From positions 62,001 through 126,000 of the forward strand of contig NZ_RDQN01000001.1 in the NCBI RefSeq assembly GCF_003703395.1: a stretch of 64,000 bases of DNA. Reading direction: 5' to 3'. The position numbers and the translations under genes were made by a program. Shown in pieces: positions 27,236 to 36,427 of the stretch. Source of the stretch: Pseudoxanthomonas spadix (GTDB taxonomy: Bacteria; Pseudomonadota; Gammaproteobacteria; Xanthomonadales; Xanthomonadaceae). The first letter of the stretch is position 1, and each line of letters starts with the position of its first letter. Below the pieces are notes generated by a model. It was not told the origin of the DNA. It made no database searches and saw only the letters and a program-made list of their open reading frames with translations.

Positions 27236-27282
27236 GTTCGAGATCCAGTGGACTGCAGGAAGATCTGCGGTCGGGCAAGCAT

Positions 27283-27300
27283 GGGACAGTTTTGTGACGG
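27283..27300 (-). promoter_or_regulatory. Pho-box-like site upstream of gspC
   Basis: Read on the minus strand, CCGTCACAAAACTGTCCC matches the E. coli Pho-box consensus at 15 of 18 positions, with both half-sites and the A-rich spacer. It ends 48 bp before the gspC ATG. A second half-site (ATGTCACAAA) lies at 27321-27330. PhoB control of the secretion operon is inferred from this and from the neighbouring pst operon. Confidence 0.55.
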
Positions 27301-27378
27301 TAATGCTTCAAACGGCAATGTTTGTGACATGAAAGTCCGACCGGTCGCCCGGCCGGACCCGCGTCTGTCACAGTTTGG

Positions 27379-30015
27379 TCAGAATGAAGCGCTGACGTTG
27401 AGCGAGAAGCTTGTCCCGATGTCGTATCGGTTGATGTCGACCCGTCCGCCGCCCATTTCCTGGTACTCCTGATATTCGGTGTCCAGCAGGTTGCGGGCCT
27501 CCAGGCTCACGGTGACCTCGGTCTGGCCGATGTCCACGCCCTTGCGCAGGATCAGGTCCAGCATGGTGCCCGGCTCCTGCATGATGTCGGGCTGGCCGGC
27601 GCGGCCACGGGCGGCGATCCGCTCGCCCACGTAGGTCGCCGCCAGCGTGGCCTGGGTGCGGCTGTTGGGGTCCTCGATGCCGATCTGCAGGTTGGCGATA
27701 TGCTCTGACTGGCCCTGCATCTGGCTGCCGTCGCGCACGAACAGGGTGGCATCCTGGGGCACGCCGTTGAACCCCAGCGGCACCACGGTGTCACCATCTT
27801 CCACCTTCACCTCGGACTTGGAATAGGTGTAGTTGCCGGCCAGGTACAGGCGCTTTTCGCCCCACCAGGCTGCCTCGATCGGCAGGTCCAGGTACTTCTT
27901 GGCGTCGATTTCCGCGCCGTAGAGCGTGGCGCGTGGCGCGTTGATGTAGGTCTGCTGGATCCCGCCACCGGTCTCGTTGACCAGGGACTCCACTGGTCGG
28001 TCGATATCCTTGTAGAAACCGCCCAGGGTGAACGACTCGCCCGCACCGAAGAACCACTCATAGCGGACGTCGAAGTTCTGCAGTTCGCTGTCGACCAGGT
28101 AGGGGTTGCCGATGAACAACCGATCGTTCTCGGTATCGAAGTACTGCTGCGGGGCCAGTTCGCGGAACTGCGGGCGACCGATGGTCTTGGAAGCACCAAA
28201 GCGGATCTGCTGGTTGTCGGCAAAGTTCCAGGTGACCGTGAGCGCGGGCAGCAGGTAATCGTTCTCCAGCGGCGCGACCCCGCCGACCCGCGCGCCAGTG
28301 AAGATGTCGTAGGGATGCACCGCCTGGGTGGCATCCTCGTAGCGCGCGCCCAGCGTGGCCCGCACCATCGGCACGATTTCGGCCTCGGCCTGCAGGTAGG
28401 CCGCGCCGACCTTGAGGGTGGCGTCATAGGCCGCGGCGCCATCGCCACCGGTGGTCTCGCGCAGGGTAATCAGGCCCTGGTCGATGTTGTAGTCAGACAG
28501 CAGGAAGTCCACTCGCTCGCGACGCACGTTTTCGGGCAGTGGCCCGTTGAGCGCCAGGAAGCGGAATTCGCGCGAGGTGGCGTTGCGGTCGTTGTCCGAG
28601 TACGCCAGGCCGCCGGACAGGGTCACTTCCCGGTCGGTCGGCAGGCGCCAGCTGACGTCCACGCCACCGCTGGCCACCTTGTCCTCCACATCGCTGAAGC
28701 GGGTGTAGTTCTGCTCCTGCGCCGCGTCGTGCACGAAACGACCATCGACGCGCCGATAGCGGATGCCTTTCTCGTAGGGCGCGTCGCGGCGCGCGCGCGA
28801 GTAGGCACCGCGCCATTCGATCTTCAGGTCCTGGTACTCGCCGAAGGCGTGCTCGCCGTTGATCTGGTGACTGAGCAGGTCACGCTCGAACCACTCGGTG
28901 TAGTCATCGCGCACGTACGCACCGGCCAGTTCGTCGTTGCCCTCGCGGCTGCGCGCTTCCTTGGTCGTGTCATGCACGTAGATGGAGGTCAGGCCGACCC
29001 TGTGGTCGCCCCACTCGGCGCCGGTGCCGAGCAGCGCGTTGACCTTGGCGTCGTTCTGGGTGGACACGTAGTCGTAGTCGGTGCGGACCTCGATCGCATC
29101 GCCCTGCACCAGGCCTTCCTGCTGGGTACCGACGCGGGTGCGCCACTTGTTCTCGAAGCCGGCCACGGCCACAAAGCCGAGTTTGCCCCAATTCGTTTCG
29201 ACCGAAGTGCCGGCGCTGCCGCCCATGCTGAAATCCGGATCAACGTTCTCGGTGACCTGCAGCAGGTTGAGCGGGGCGTTGACGAAGCTGCGGCCGATGC
29301 GCTTGAGTTCGGCGTCGCTGAAGGTGCCGCTGTCGATGCGCCGTCCGGTGGCGATCGCGCGGCTCAGGTCCGACTGCTTCTTGCGGGTTCCATCGTCGTA
29401 ACCCCAGAAATCATCCTCCGAGCCGTAATAGGTGAGGCCGTCACGGCTGGTGGTCTCGGAGTTGCCGCCAGTGCCGATGGAAAGGGTCAGGAAAGGTTCG
29501 TCCGGGGTCACGATCGAGCGCAGGTCGATCACGCCGCCGCCGAACTCGCCCGGATACTTGGCCGAGTAGGTTTTCTGCACGGTGATGCTTTCAAGCACAC
29601 TGCTTGGAAACAGGTCCAGCGGGACCACGCGCTGCAGGGGTTCGGGACTGGGCAAGGGCGAGCCGTTGAGCAGTGCCGAGGAATAGCGCTCGCCCAGGCC
29701 GCGCACGTACACGAACTTGCCCTGGGCCACGCTCAGTCCCGTGACCCGGGACAGGGCTTCGGCGGCGTCGTCGTCGCCGGTGCGCTGGAAGTCCGCGCGG
29801 GTCACGAACGAGGCGACTTCGGAAGTCATCTGCATCGGCTCGGGAATGAATGCCCCGCGCACCGTCACCGCATCCAGCTGGGTTGCCTGATCAGCGGGGG
29901 GGGTGGGTGTCTCGGGCGTGACGGTCTGGGCCGCAGCGCCATGGCTGGCCAGCAGGCCGCCGATGGCAAGGAACAGTCCGCTGCGTAGCGGAGCCCTGGG
30001 GGTGGTGCGTTTCAT
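27379..30015 (-). CDS. TonB-dependent outer-membrane receptor
   Basis: An 878-residue TonB-dependent transporter. A signal peptide covers about 1-30. The plug is at about 45-175 (LSRVTGLSVAQGKFVYVRGL, ERYSSALLNGSPLPSPEPLQ, YPGEFGGGVIDLRS). The rest is a 22-strand-type barrel ending in the C-terminal Phe expected for outer-membrane insertion. No TonB-box can be fixed with confidence. It follows the lipoprotein gene by 104 bp and precedes gspC by 143 bp, all on one strand, which suggests that the lipoprotein, receptor and secretion genes act together. The ligand is unknown. Confidence 0.92.
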   Translation of the reverse strand: MKRTTPRAPLRSGLFLAIGGLLASHGAAAQTVTPETPTPPADQATQLDAVTVRGAFIPEPMQMTSEVASFVTRADFQRTGDDDAAEALSRVTGLSVAQGKFVYVRGLGERYSSALLNGSPLPSPEPLQRVVPLDLFPSSVLESITVQKTYSAKYPGEFGGGVIDLRSIVTPDEPFLTLSIGTGGNSETTSRDGLTYYGSEDDFWGYDDGTRKKQSDLSRAIATGRRIDSGTFSDAELKRIGRSFVNAPLNLLQVTENVDPDFSMGGSAGTSVETNWGKLGFVAVAGFENKWRTRVGTQQEGLVQGDAIEVRTDYDYVSTQNDAKVNALLGTGAEWGDHRVGLTSIYVHDTTKEARSREGNDELAGAYVRDDYTEWFERDLLSHQINGEHAFGEYQDLKIEWRGAYSRARRDAPYEKGIRYRRVDGRFVHDAAQEQNYTRFSDVEDKVASGGVDVSWRLPTDREVTLSGGLAYSDNDRNATSREFRFLALNGPLPENVRRERVDFLLSDYNIDQGLITLRETTGGDGAAAYDATLKVGAAYLQAEAEIVPMVRATLGARYEDATQAVHPYDIFTGARVGGVAPLENDYLLPALTVTWNFADNQQIRFGASKTIGRPQFRELAPQQYFDTENDRLFIGNPYLVDSELQNFDVRYEWFFGAGESFTLGGFYKDIDRPVESLVNETGGGIQQTYINAPRATLYGAEIDAKKYLDLPIEAAWWGEKRLYLAGNYTYSKSEVKVEDGDTVVPLGFNGVPQDATLFVRDGSQMQGQSEHIANLQIGIEDPNSRTQATLAATYVGERIAARGRAGQPDIMQEPGTMLDLILRKGVDIGQTEVTVSLEARNLLDTEYQEYQEMGGGRVDINRYDIGTSFSLNVSASF

Positions 30016-30073
30016 GGAGGTGGCCTTGTCTGGATTCGGCAGTGGGCGCGCGCGCGCCCGGTTGGCGGGCAGC

Positions 30074-30099
30074 GGGGCCGCGGCGGGTGCCGCGGCCCC
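30074..30099 (-). promoter_or_regulatory. Strong intercistronic hairpin between lipoprotein and receptor genes
   Basis: An 11-bp perfect GC stem (GGGGCCGCGGC/GCCGCGGCCCC) with a 4-nt loop lies 21 bp beyond the lipoprotein stop and before the receptor gene. It has no T-run on either side. It may stabilise the lipoprotein mRNA or lower downstream expression. Confidence 0.5.
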
Positions 30100-30119
30100 G
30101 GAGGGGCGTCATCCAGCGA

Positions 30120-31610
30120 TCAGCACGGGTTGGCCGCGGTCAGGCCACAGGTCCAGCCCTGCCACCAGGTGTCGGACGCATTGCGCACCGCGCCGATGTA
30201 GTTCACCTGCGTGAAGGTGGGACTGATGGTGGTGATGGTGGGGAACGCGGTCACCGCCGTCTCGTTGGCGCCGTTGATGAACCCGTCGGTGAGGGTGGAC
30301 GTGCCATTGGCGGTGTTGTTGGTGCCGGCACTGAACAGGGCGGCCGCCTGGCCGTTGGCATCGTCATCGAAGGCCACCGGGCAGGAGAAGAACACCGACT
30401 CGAAGCGACCGGTGGTGGTGCTGTCATCCACGTCCAGGCAGGCCGCAGCCGCGCCGGTGCCGCCGGCCGCGCGGGTCACCACGGTGTTGATGAAGGTGCT
30501 GTTGGTGCCGCTGTTCATGACGATGCCCGCGCCGCCGCCGGCGCGGCCGACATAGGTGATGTTGGCGAACTTGGGACGCGAGGGCAGGACGGTCTGCTGG
30601 CCGGCCGAGCTCATCTCGCTCATGCGATCGCCGCCACCGGCGCGTTGCATGACGATGCCGAACTGCACGGCGCCCTGCCAGCCGGTGTCGGTATCGAAGC
30701 TGTCGTCATCGTTGCCGGTGGCCACCAGGTACTTGGCATTGAGCGTGCCGCCGAACCATTCGAAGCCGTCATCGGAGCTGTTGTGCACCTGGACGTACTC
30801 GAACACCGTGCCGCTGCCGAGTCCGGCCAAGCTGATGCCATTGAGCTCGACGTTGGGCAGGATCTGGAAGCCGGAATGCATCACCCGCATGTAGCGGTAA
30901 CGGCCGCTGCTGTCGGTGGCCGAGTTGCCGCCGTAGAACGCGTTGGTGCCTTCCACCTGCGCCTGACACTGCGGAGTGCCCGGGGCGATGGTGGCGGACG
31001 GACAGGCGCTGATCGGCGCGCGGCCCAGCAACACCACGCCGCCCCACTGGCCGACCGAGTCGACGTTGGTCTGGCCACGGATGCTGGCGGCGCTGGTGAA
31101 CACGATGGGCTGGGTCGGGGTGCCGTCGGCGATCATCTGCGAACCACGGTTGACCACGACGTAGTCCAGGCCGGAGGAACCGAACAGGCGCACGCCGGGT
31201 TCGATGGTCAGGATGCCGGCCGAGGCCCCGGCGATCGGGTTCTGCGCATCACCGCCGCGGTCCTGGCCGACGTTGACCCGGCCGGAAATGGCATACACGG
31301 TGGAAGCGCGGTTGGGCACCAGCAGGTTGCCGATGATCTCCGACGGGAGGCGGCACACGCGCAGTGTGTCGTTGACGTCCAGGCCGCCATTGACGAAGCC
31401 GGTCGGGCAGTCGCTGGGCGGGCCGGCCACTGGCGGCGGCGGTGGTGGCGCGGCCGGCGGCGGCGGTGGCGGCGCGGCCGGCGGCGGCGGCGGTGCGAAT
31501 CCACCCTCGCCTGGCGAAGCCACGCGGTCTGCACCGCCGCCGCAGCCGCTCAGCGCCAATACGGCGCCGAAGGTCATCAACAGGGTCTTGGAACTGTTGC
31601 TCATGGACAT
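30120..31610 (-). CDS. Proline-rich surface lipoprotein, probable T2SS/TonB-receptor partner
   Basis: A 496-residue predicted lipoprotein: signal with lipobox LSGC (Cys at about residue 23), a Gly stretch, then a tether of three poly-Pro runs at about 40-65. The globular part repeats beta-rich segments (WGGVVLLGRAP, FEYVQVHNSSDDGFEWFGGT, YLVATGNDDDSFDTDTGWQG), which suggests a parallel beta-helix, with Asp clusters that could bind cations. Four Cys could form disulfides. The ATG at 31610 has GGAG 7 nt upstream. Caulobacter ElpS, a phosphate-regulated lipoprotein secreted by a T2SS, is a possible analogue; homology is not shown here. Confidence 0.7.
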   Translation of the reverse strand: MSMSNSSKTLLMTFGAVLALSGCGGGADRVASPGEGGFAPPPPPAAPPPPPPAAPPPPPPVAGPPSDCPTGFVNGGLDVNDTLRVCRLPSEIIGNLLVPNRASTVYAISGRVNVGQDRGGDAQNPIAGASAGILTIEPGVRLFGSSGLDYVVVNRGSQMIADGTPTQPIVFTSAASIRGQTNVDSVGQWGGVVLLGRAPISACPSATIAPGTPQCQAQVEGTNAFYGGNSATDSSGRYRYMRVMHSGFQILPNVELNGISLAGLGSGTVFEYVQVHNSSDDGFEWFGGTLNAKYLVATGNDDDSFDTDTGWQGAVQFGIVMQRAGGGDRMSEMSSAGQQTVLPSRPKFANITYVGRAGGGAGIVMNSGTNSTFINTVVTRAAGGTGAAAACLDVDDSTTTGRFESVFFSCPVAFDDDANGQAAALFSAGTNNTANGTSTLTDGFINGANETAVTAFPTITTISPTFTQVNYIGAVRNASDTWWQGWTCGLTAANPC

Positions 31611-31816
31611 CGGGTTCTCCAAACGGAAATGGACTGGCGGGCGGTACGGGTCGGCGCCAGGGCGGTGCGCGTGGCAACGTCCGCGGCGGTCCCACGTGAA
31701 TGCGGGGCAAACGTTAGGTCGCCGATGTGACCGATGCATTACGAAATGAAGGCGATCGTGACGAGATGGTCGTCTACACCCGCCACACAGTCGTGGCCGG
31801 GGCAGGGCCGCTGGCG

Positions 31817-31834
31817 CTGTCATCGTCATGTCAC
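31817..31834 (+). promoter_or_regulatory. Pho-box-like site upstream of the oxygenase gene
   Basis: CTGTCATCGTCATGTCAC holds two direct half-sites 11 bp apart (a perfect CTGTCAT and ATGTCAC). It matches the Pho-box consensus at 13 of 18 positions, failing in the spacer. It ends 45 bp before the oxygenase ATG, in the divergent 269-bp region also serving the lipoprotein gene. Confidence 0.4.
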
Positions 31835-31879
31835 AGTGTTCCGATGCCGTGGGATGGCCCACCCGCTACAGGATTTCCC

Positions 31880-32731
31880 ATGACCAGCCCGCTTCCCACT
31901 CCGGACCTGCGTGCCTGGATCCTCACCCAGGCCGAAGCCGGCACCGATCCGCGCGAGGTCACCGCCGCGATGCTGGCGCAGGGTTGGACCGAACAGGCGG
32001 CGATCGACGCGGTGGAGCGGACCATGCGCGAGCACCTGGAGAGCCACGCCCGCCGCCACGGGCTGCCGGTGCCGGTGCCGGTGCCAGCACCGATCGAGCG
32101 CAACGGACCTGCGCTGTTGCAGGCTGGGGACCGCCAGGTCCAGGTGCTGGCCAGCCTGTTGCACCCGCGCGTGATCGTGTTCGGCAACCTGCTTGCGGCC
32201 GAGGAATGCGACGCGTTGATCGCCCTTGCGCGGCGGCAGATCAAGCGTTCGCCCGTGTTCGATCCGGACACCGGCCAGGACCAGCAGCACCAGGCCCGCA
32301 CCAGTGAGGGCATGTTTTTCGGCCGAGGTGCCAACCCGCTGTGCGCACGGGTGGAGGCGCGCATCGCCGCCCTGTTGAATTGGCCGCTGGAGAATGGTGA
32401 AGGCCTGCAGGTCCTGCGCTATGGCCCCGGCGCGCAGTACGAGCCGCACTACGATTATTTCGATCCAGCCCGCCCTGGCGCCGAGGTGGCCCTGCGCCGT
32501 GGGGGCCAGCGCGTGGCTTCTCTTGTCATCTACCTGAACACGCCGACCCAGGGCGGAGCCACCACCTTCCCCGACGCGCATTTGGAAGTGGCGCCGATCA
32601 AGGGCAACGCCGTGTATTTCAGTTACGACCGTCCCCACCCGATGACCGGCACCCTGCACGGCGGAGCGCCCGTGGTCGAGGGTGAGAAATGGGTGGCCAC
32701 CAAGTGGCTGCGGGAACGAAGGCACGACTGA
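31880..32731 (+). CDS. 2-oxoglutarate/Fe(II) oxygenase, prolyl-4-hydroxylase-like
   Basis: A 283-residue protein. A small helical N-terminal part (about 10-50, LRAWILTQAEAGTDPREVTA) precedes a P4Hc-type double-stranded beta-helix. The iron ligands are the HxD of YEPHYDYFD and the distal His of GTLHGG; the 2-oxoglutarate Lys is in EGEKWVATKWLRE. The ATG at 31880 has AGGA upstream. It is divergent from the surface lipoprotein. The Pro-rich tether of that lipoprotein is an obvious but untested substrate candidate. Confidence 0.85.
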   Translation: MTSPLPTPDLRAWILTQAEAGTDPREVTAAMLAQGWTEQAAIDAVERTMREHLESHARRHGLPVPVPVPAPIERNGPALLQAGDRQVQVLASLLHPRVIVFGNLLAAEECDALIALARRQIKRSPVFDPDTGQDQQHQARTSEGMFFGRGANPLCARVEARIAALLNWPLENGEGLQVLRYGPGAQYEPHYDYFDPARPGAEVALRRGGQRVASLVIYLNTPTQGGATTFPDAHLEVAPIKGNAVYFSYDRPHPMTGTLHGGAPVVEGEKWVATKWLRERRHD

Positions 32732-32753
32732 GGCGGCGGGGTGCGAGGTCGGC

Positions 32754-32781
32754 TTGATCAATTTGATAGATCCATTATCAT
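32754..32781 (+). promoter_or_regulatory. arsR promoter and overlapping operator
   Basis: -35 TTGATC (32754-32759), a 16-bp spacer and -10 TATCAT (32776-32781). The -10 ends only 6 bp before the arsR ATG, so the mRNA may be leaderless. An inverted repeat TTGATAGATCCATTATCAT (32763-32781) covers the -10 and is a plausible ArsR operator. Confidence 0.55.
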
Positions 32782-32787
32782 GGAAAT

Positions 32788-33165
32788 ATGGAAATCAAAA
32801 CGGCCGTGACCCGTCTCGCCGCCTTGGCCCAGGACTCGCGCCTGGCGGTGTTCCGCCATCTGGTCCAGCTCGGCCCGGTCGGTGCGCGACCGGGTGCGAT
32901 CGCCGAGTCCCTGGCCGTCAGCCCCTCCACGCTTTCATTTCACCTCAAGGCGCTGGCCCACGCCGGCCTGGTCCAGGCCTGGCCTGATGGCCGCAGCATC
33001 GTGTACCGCGCCGACTTCGCGGCCATGCAGGAGCTGCTGGACTTCCTGACCGAGAACTGCTGCGGCGGGGTCCCGGCCGCCTGCGCAATCACTGCTCCGG
33101 AAGCCCGGCGCCCGCTGCGGCGCACCGCGCCGCCGTCTTCTTCCCGGCGCAGGCAACGGGAATGA
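32788..33165 (+). CDS. arsR: ArsR-family arsenic-responsive repressor
   Basis: A 125-residue winged-helix repressor of the SmtB/ArsR family. The recognition helix is in AVSPSTLSFHLKALAHAGLV (about 44-63), with the beta-wing at WPDGRSIVYRADF. The expected metal site in the DNA-binding helix (CVC) is absent. Instead Cys91, Cys92 and Cys99 near the C-terminus form a likely As(III)/Sb(III) site, as in the Acidithiobacillus ferrooxidans type of ArsR. A basic Ser/Arg tail follows. It is first in the ars operon. Confidence 0.9.
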   Translation: MEIKTAVTRLAALAQDSRLAVFRHLVQLGPVGARPGAIAESLAVSPSTLSFHLKALAHAGLVQAWPDGRSIVYRADFAAMQELLDFLTENCCGGVPAACAITAPEARRPLRRTAPPSSSRRRQRE

Positions 33166-33285
33166 GCTGACCGTGCAAGGAACCGTCGGCGGCCTCGGTG
33201 CGGTCCCGCCTGGTGGTGGGCAAGCGGCGGGCGGTGGGTGCCGATACCGCGATCGCCGTCACAGCATTCATTCCAGGAGACCCAC

Positions 33286-33732
33286 ATGACCCCGCATCCT
33301 GTTGACATCGTCATCTACCACAATCCCGACTGCGGCACCTCGCGCAACGCGCTGGCCATGATCCGCAACGCCGGCATCGAGCCACATGTGGTCGAGTACC
33401 TGAAGACGCCACCCAGCCGCGCCATGCTGGAATGGCTCATCACGCGCATGGGCATCCCGGTGCGCGGATTGCTGCGCGAAAAGGGCACGCCCTACGCGCA
33501 ACTCGGACTGGACGACCCGGCCTTGCCTGACCAGGCCCTGCTCGACGCGATGCTGGCCCATCCGCTGTTGATCAACCGGCCGATCGTCGTATCCCCGCTG
33601 GGGGTAGCCCTGTGCCGGCCCTCCGAGCGCGTGCTGGAGCTTCTGCCCCAGCCGCAACTGGGCGCCTTCGCCAAGGAGGATGGAGAAGTGGTGGTCGACG
33701 CCGATGGCCGGCGCGTGGGTGACCGCGCATGA
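33286..33732 (+). CDS. arsC: Glutaredoxin-dependent arsenate reductase
   Basis: A 148-residue ArsC of the plasmid R773/glutaredoxin class, reducing arsenate to arsenite. The active Cys16 lies in [13 protein letters not shown] (HX3CX3R). The other family arginines are in [19 protein letters not shown]. The ATG at 33286 has AGGAGA upstream. Its stop overlaps the acr3 ATG by 4 nt. Confidence 0.95.
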   Translation: MTPHPVDIVIYHNPDCGTSRNALAMIRNAGIEPHVVEYLKTPPSRAMLEWLITRMGIPVRGLLREKGTPYAQLGLDDPALPDQALLDAMLAHPLLINRPIVVSPLGVALCRPSERVLELLPQPQLGAFAKEDGEVVVDADGRRVGDRA

Positions 33733-34823
33733 GTGGATCGGTGTCCGCCGCCAGGCCAGGCCTGTCGTTCCTGGACCGCTACCTGACCCTGTGGATTTTT
33801 GCCGCCATGGCACTGGGCGCGGCGCTGGGGGCGCTGGTCGATGGCCTGCCGCAGGCGCTGGAGGCGATGACGGTGGGCGGCACCAACCTGCCCATCGCGA
33901 TCGGCCTGATCGTCATGATGTACCCGCCGCTGGCCCGGGTCCGCTACGGTGAACTGCATCGCGTGTTTGCCGACAGCCGCGTGCTGCTGCTGTCACTGGT
34001 GCAGAACTGGCTGATCGGCCCGGTGCTGATGTTCACGCTGGCCGTCGTGTTCCTGCACGACTCCCCGGAGTACATGACCGGGGTGATCCTGATCGGCCTG
34101 GCGCGCTGCATCGCAATGGTGCTGATCTGGAACCAGCTGGCCTGTGGCGACAACCAGTACGCGGCAGGCCTGGTGGCGTTCAACTCCCTGTTCCAGATCC
34201 TGTTTTTCAGCACCTACGCCTGGTTGTTCCTCAGTGTTCTGCCGCCCTTGTTCGGGCTGGAGGGCAGCGTGGTCGATGTCGGCTTCTGGACCATCACCCG
34301 GGCGGTGCTGGTGTACCTGGGCATCCCGTTCGCCGCGGGCTACCTGACCCGGCGCGGGCTCACCCGCGCGCGTGGCCAGCAGTGGTACGAGACCGTGTTC
34401 CTGCCGCGGATCGGGCCGCTGGCGCTGCTGGCGCTGCTGTTCACCATCGCCGCGATGTTCGTGATGAAGGGCGGCGACGTGATCCGGCTGCCGCTGGATG
34501 CCTTGCGCATCGCCATCCCCCTCACCCTCTATTTTCTGGTGATGTTCGTGGTCAGTTTCTTCATGGGCCGGTTGATCCGCGCCGACTATCCGCGCACCAC
34601 GGCACTGGCCTTCACCGCGGCCAGCAACAATTTCGAGCTGGCGATCGCCGTGGCCATCGCCAGCTTCGGCCTGGCCTCGCCGGTCGCCTTTGCCGCGGTG
34701 ATCGGGCCGCTGGTGGAGGTGCCGGTGATGATTGCGCTGGTGCACGTGGCCTTGCGCCTGGGCCGGCGCTATTTCCGCGGCAGCGCGCCGCGCGCGGCCC
34801 CCGTCGGGCAGGGGCGCGCATGA
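33729..34823 (+). CDS. acr3: ACR3-family arsenite efflux permease
   Basis: A 364-residue inner-membrane arsenite exporter of the ACR3 (BART) family, not the unrelated ArsB family. About ten helices are visible, starting [20 protein letters not shown]. Family marks are [35 protein letters not shown] with the essential Cys, and [19 protein letters not shown]. It is coupled by 4-nt overlaps to arsC and arsH. Confidence 0.95.
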   Translation: MSGSVSAARPGLSFLDRYLTLWIFAAMALGAALGALVDGLPQALEAMTVGGTNLPIAIGLIVMMYPPLARVRYGELHRVFADSRVLLLSLVQNWLIGPVLMFTLAVVFLHDSPEYMTGVILIGLARCIAMVLIWNQLACGDNQYAAGLVAFNSLFQILFFSTYAWLFLSVLPPLFGLEGSVVDVGFWTITRAVLVYLGIPFAAGYLTRRGLTRARGQQWYETVFLPRIGPLALLALLFTIAAMFVMKGGDVIRLPLDALRIAIPLTLYFLVMFVVSFFMGRLIRADYPRTTALAFTAASNNFELAIAVAIASFGLASPVAFAAVIGPLVEVPVMIALVHVALRLGRRYFRGSAPRAAPVGQGRA

Positions 34824-35590
34824 GTGCCACCACGCCCCCCTGCCTGCCCGCTGCCAGGCCCGACCGGCTGCGGCCACTGGGCGAGGCGGACCGGTTGCCT
34901 GCGCTGCAGGCGGACCTGTTGCCCGCGCCCCTGTGGCGGGAAGCAGACCCCGGCCATGCGCCGCGCATCCTGCTGCTGTATGGATCCCTGCGCGAACGCT
35001 CGTACTCGCGCCTGGCGACCGAGGAAGCTGCGCGCATCCTGCAATGGTTGGGCGCAGACACCCGCATTTTCGATCCACTGGACCTGCCACTGCCGGACCA
35101 GGTGGCGGGCGACGCACACCCGGCCGTCGAACGCCTGCGCGAATTGTCGCTGTGGTCCGAAGGGCAGGTGTGGTGTAGCCCGGAGCGTCACGGCCAGATC
35201 ACCGGGCTGATGAAGGCGCAGATCGACCACCTGCCGCTGAACATCGGCGCGGTGCGGCCAACCCAGGGCCGCACCCTGGCGGTCATGCAGGTTTCGGGCG
35301 GCTCGCAATCCTTCAACGCGGTCAATACCCTGCGGCTGCTGGGCCGCTGGATGCGGATGTTCACCATCCCCAACCAGTCCAGCGTGGCGCGTGCCTGGGA
35401 ACAGTTCGACGAGCGGGGACGGATGCTGCCGTCGGCTTACTACGACCGCATCGTCGATGTGATGGAGGAACTGGTGCGCTTCACCCTGCTGCTGCGCCCG
35501 CACCTCGCCCAGCTCACCGACCGGTATTCGGAGCGCAAGGCCGATGCGGCGCAGGCGGCCGCCTTCGCTGCCTCGGCCAGCAGTGCCTAG
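34820..35590 (+). CDS. arsH: ArsH NADPH-dependent FMN reductase
   Basis: A 256-residue flavoprotein of the ArsH family, which oxidises trivalent organoarsenicals. The FMN-binding motif is [40 protein letters not shown] and [20 protein letters not shown] are ArsH-specific stretches. Its ATG overlaps the acr3 stop (ATGA). It ends the ars operon; no clear terminator follows in the 114 bp to nth. Confidence 0.95.
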   Translation: MSATTPPCLPAARPDRLRPLGEADRLPALQADLLPAPLWREADPGHAPRILLLYGSLRERSYSRLATEEAARILQWLGADTRIFDPLDLPLPDQVAGDAHPAVERLRELSLWSEGQVWCSPERHGQITGLMKAQIDHLPLNIGAVRPTQGRTLAVMQVSGGSQSFNAVNTLRLLGRWMRMFTIPNQSSVARAWEQFDERGRMLPSAYYDRIVDVMEELVRFTLLLRPHLAQLTDRYSERKADAAQAAAFAASASSA

Positions 35591-35704
35591 CAGGCAGTTG
35601 CCCCTGGCGCACCCGGGCATGGCGCCGCGCACCGCCTGACCGGTGGGCCGGGCCGCCACACCCGGCGCCTGAGCAGCAGGACCGTGCTGCTGCTGGACCG
35701 GCCG

Positions 35705-36427
35705 TCAGGCGGGTGTCAGCGATCGCGCTGCACGCGCCACAGGCCCGCCATCCCCGGGTTGGCCGGCGGTTTTGTCTCGATACCGGCACAGATCGCGGAT
35801 CACGCAGTTGGGACAGTCCGGACGCCGCGCCTTGCACACGTAGCGCCCGTGCAGGATCAGCCAATGGTGCGCGTTGTGCAGGTAACGGGCCGGGATCACC
35901 TTGACCAGCTTGTCCTCGACCGCGCGCACGTCCTTGCCGGGCGCCAGCCCGGTGCGGTTGGCGACGCGGAACAGATGCGTGTCCACCGCGATGGTCGGCT
36001 CGCCGAAGGCGGTGTTGAGCACCACGTTGGCGGTCTTGCGGCCGACCCCGGGCAGGGCTTCCAATGCCTCGCGCTGGCGCGGCACGTGCCCGCCATGCTG
36101 GTCGACCAGGATCTGGCAGGTGGCGATGATGTTCCTGGCCTTGGCGTTGAACAGGCCGATGGTGGACAGGTAGCGCTTCAACCCTTCCTCGCCCAGCTCC
36201 AGGATCGCCTGCGGCGTGTTGGCGACCGGATACAGCCTGCCGGTGGCCTTGTTGACGCCCGCGTCGGTGGCCTGGGCCGACAGGATCACCGCGATCAGCA
36301 GTTCGAATGGCGAGCTGTATTCCAGCTCGGTGGTCGGCTGTGGATTGAGCTCGGCCAGGCGCGAAAACATCTCTTCGATCTGCGCGCGCGTGAGCGTGCG
36401 GGCGCGGCGTGCGGCCTTGGTGCTCAC
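35705..36427 (-). CDS. nth: Endonuclease III
   Basis: A 240-residue base-excision glycosylase/AP lyase for oxidised pyrimidines. The helix-hairpin-helix LPGVGRKTANVVLNTAFGEP has the catalytic Lys; the catalytic Asp is in TIAVDTHLFRVANR. The iron-sulfur ligands are the four Cys of CKARRPDCPNCVIRDLC. The start is a GTG at 36427 (VSTKAARRARTL) overlapping the upstream gene by 4 nt (GTGA). The C-terminal tail of about 25 residues exceeds the E. coli length. Confidence 0.95.
   Translation of the reverse strand: MSTKAARRARTLTRAQIEEMFSRLAELNPQPTTELEYSSPFELLIAVILSAQATDAGVNKATGRLYPVANTPQAILELGEEGLKRYLSTIGLFNAKARNIIATCQILVDQHGGHVPRQREALEALPGVGRKTANVVLNTAFGEPTIAVDTHLFRVANRTGLAPGKDVRAVEDKLVKVIPARYLHNAHHWLILHGRYVCKARRPDCPNCVIRDLCRYRDKTAGQPGDGGPVARAARSLTPA

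Noticed and set aside
27363-27380. CTGTCACAGTTTGGTCAG as a Pho box on the plus strand
   Set aside because: Only 12 of 18 positions match, it lies at the 3' end of the receptor gene and points away from any plus-strand gene.
28315-31730. Long plus-strand open frames opposite the TonB receptor and the lipoprotein
   Set aside because: Low-complexity Ala/Gly/Val/His-rich translations mirroring real genes with clear signal peptides and motifs.
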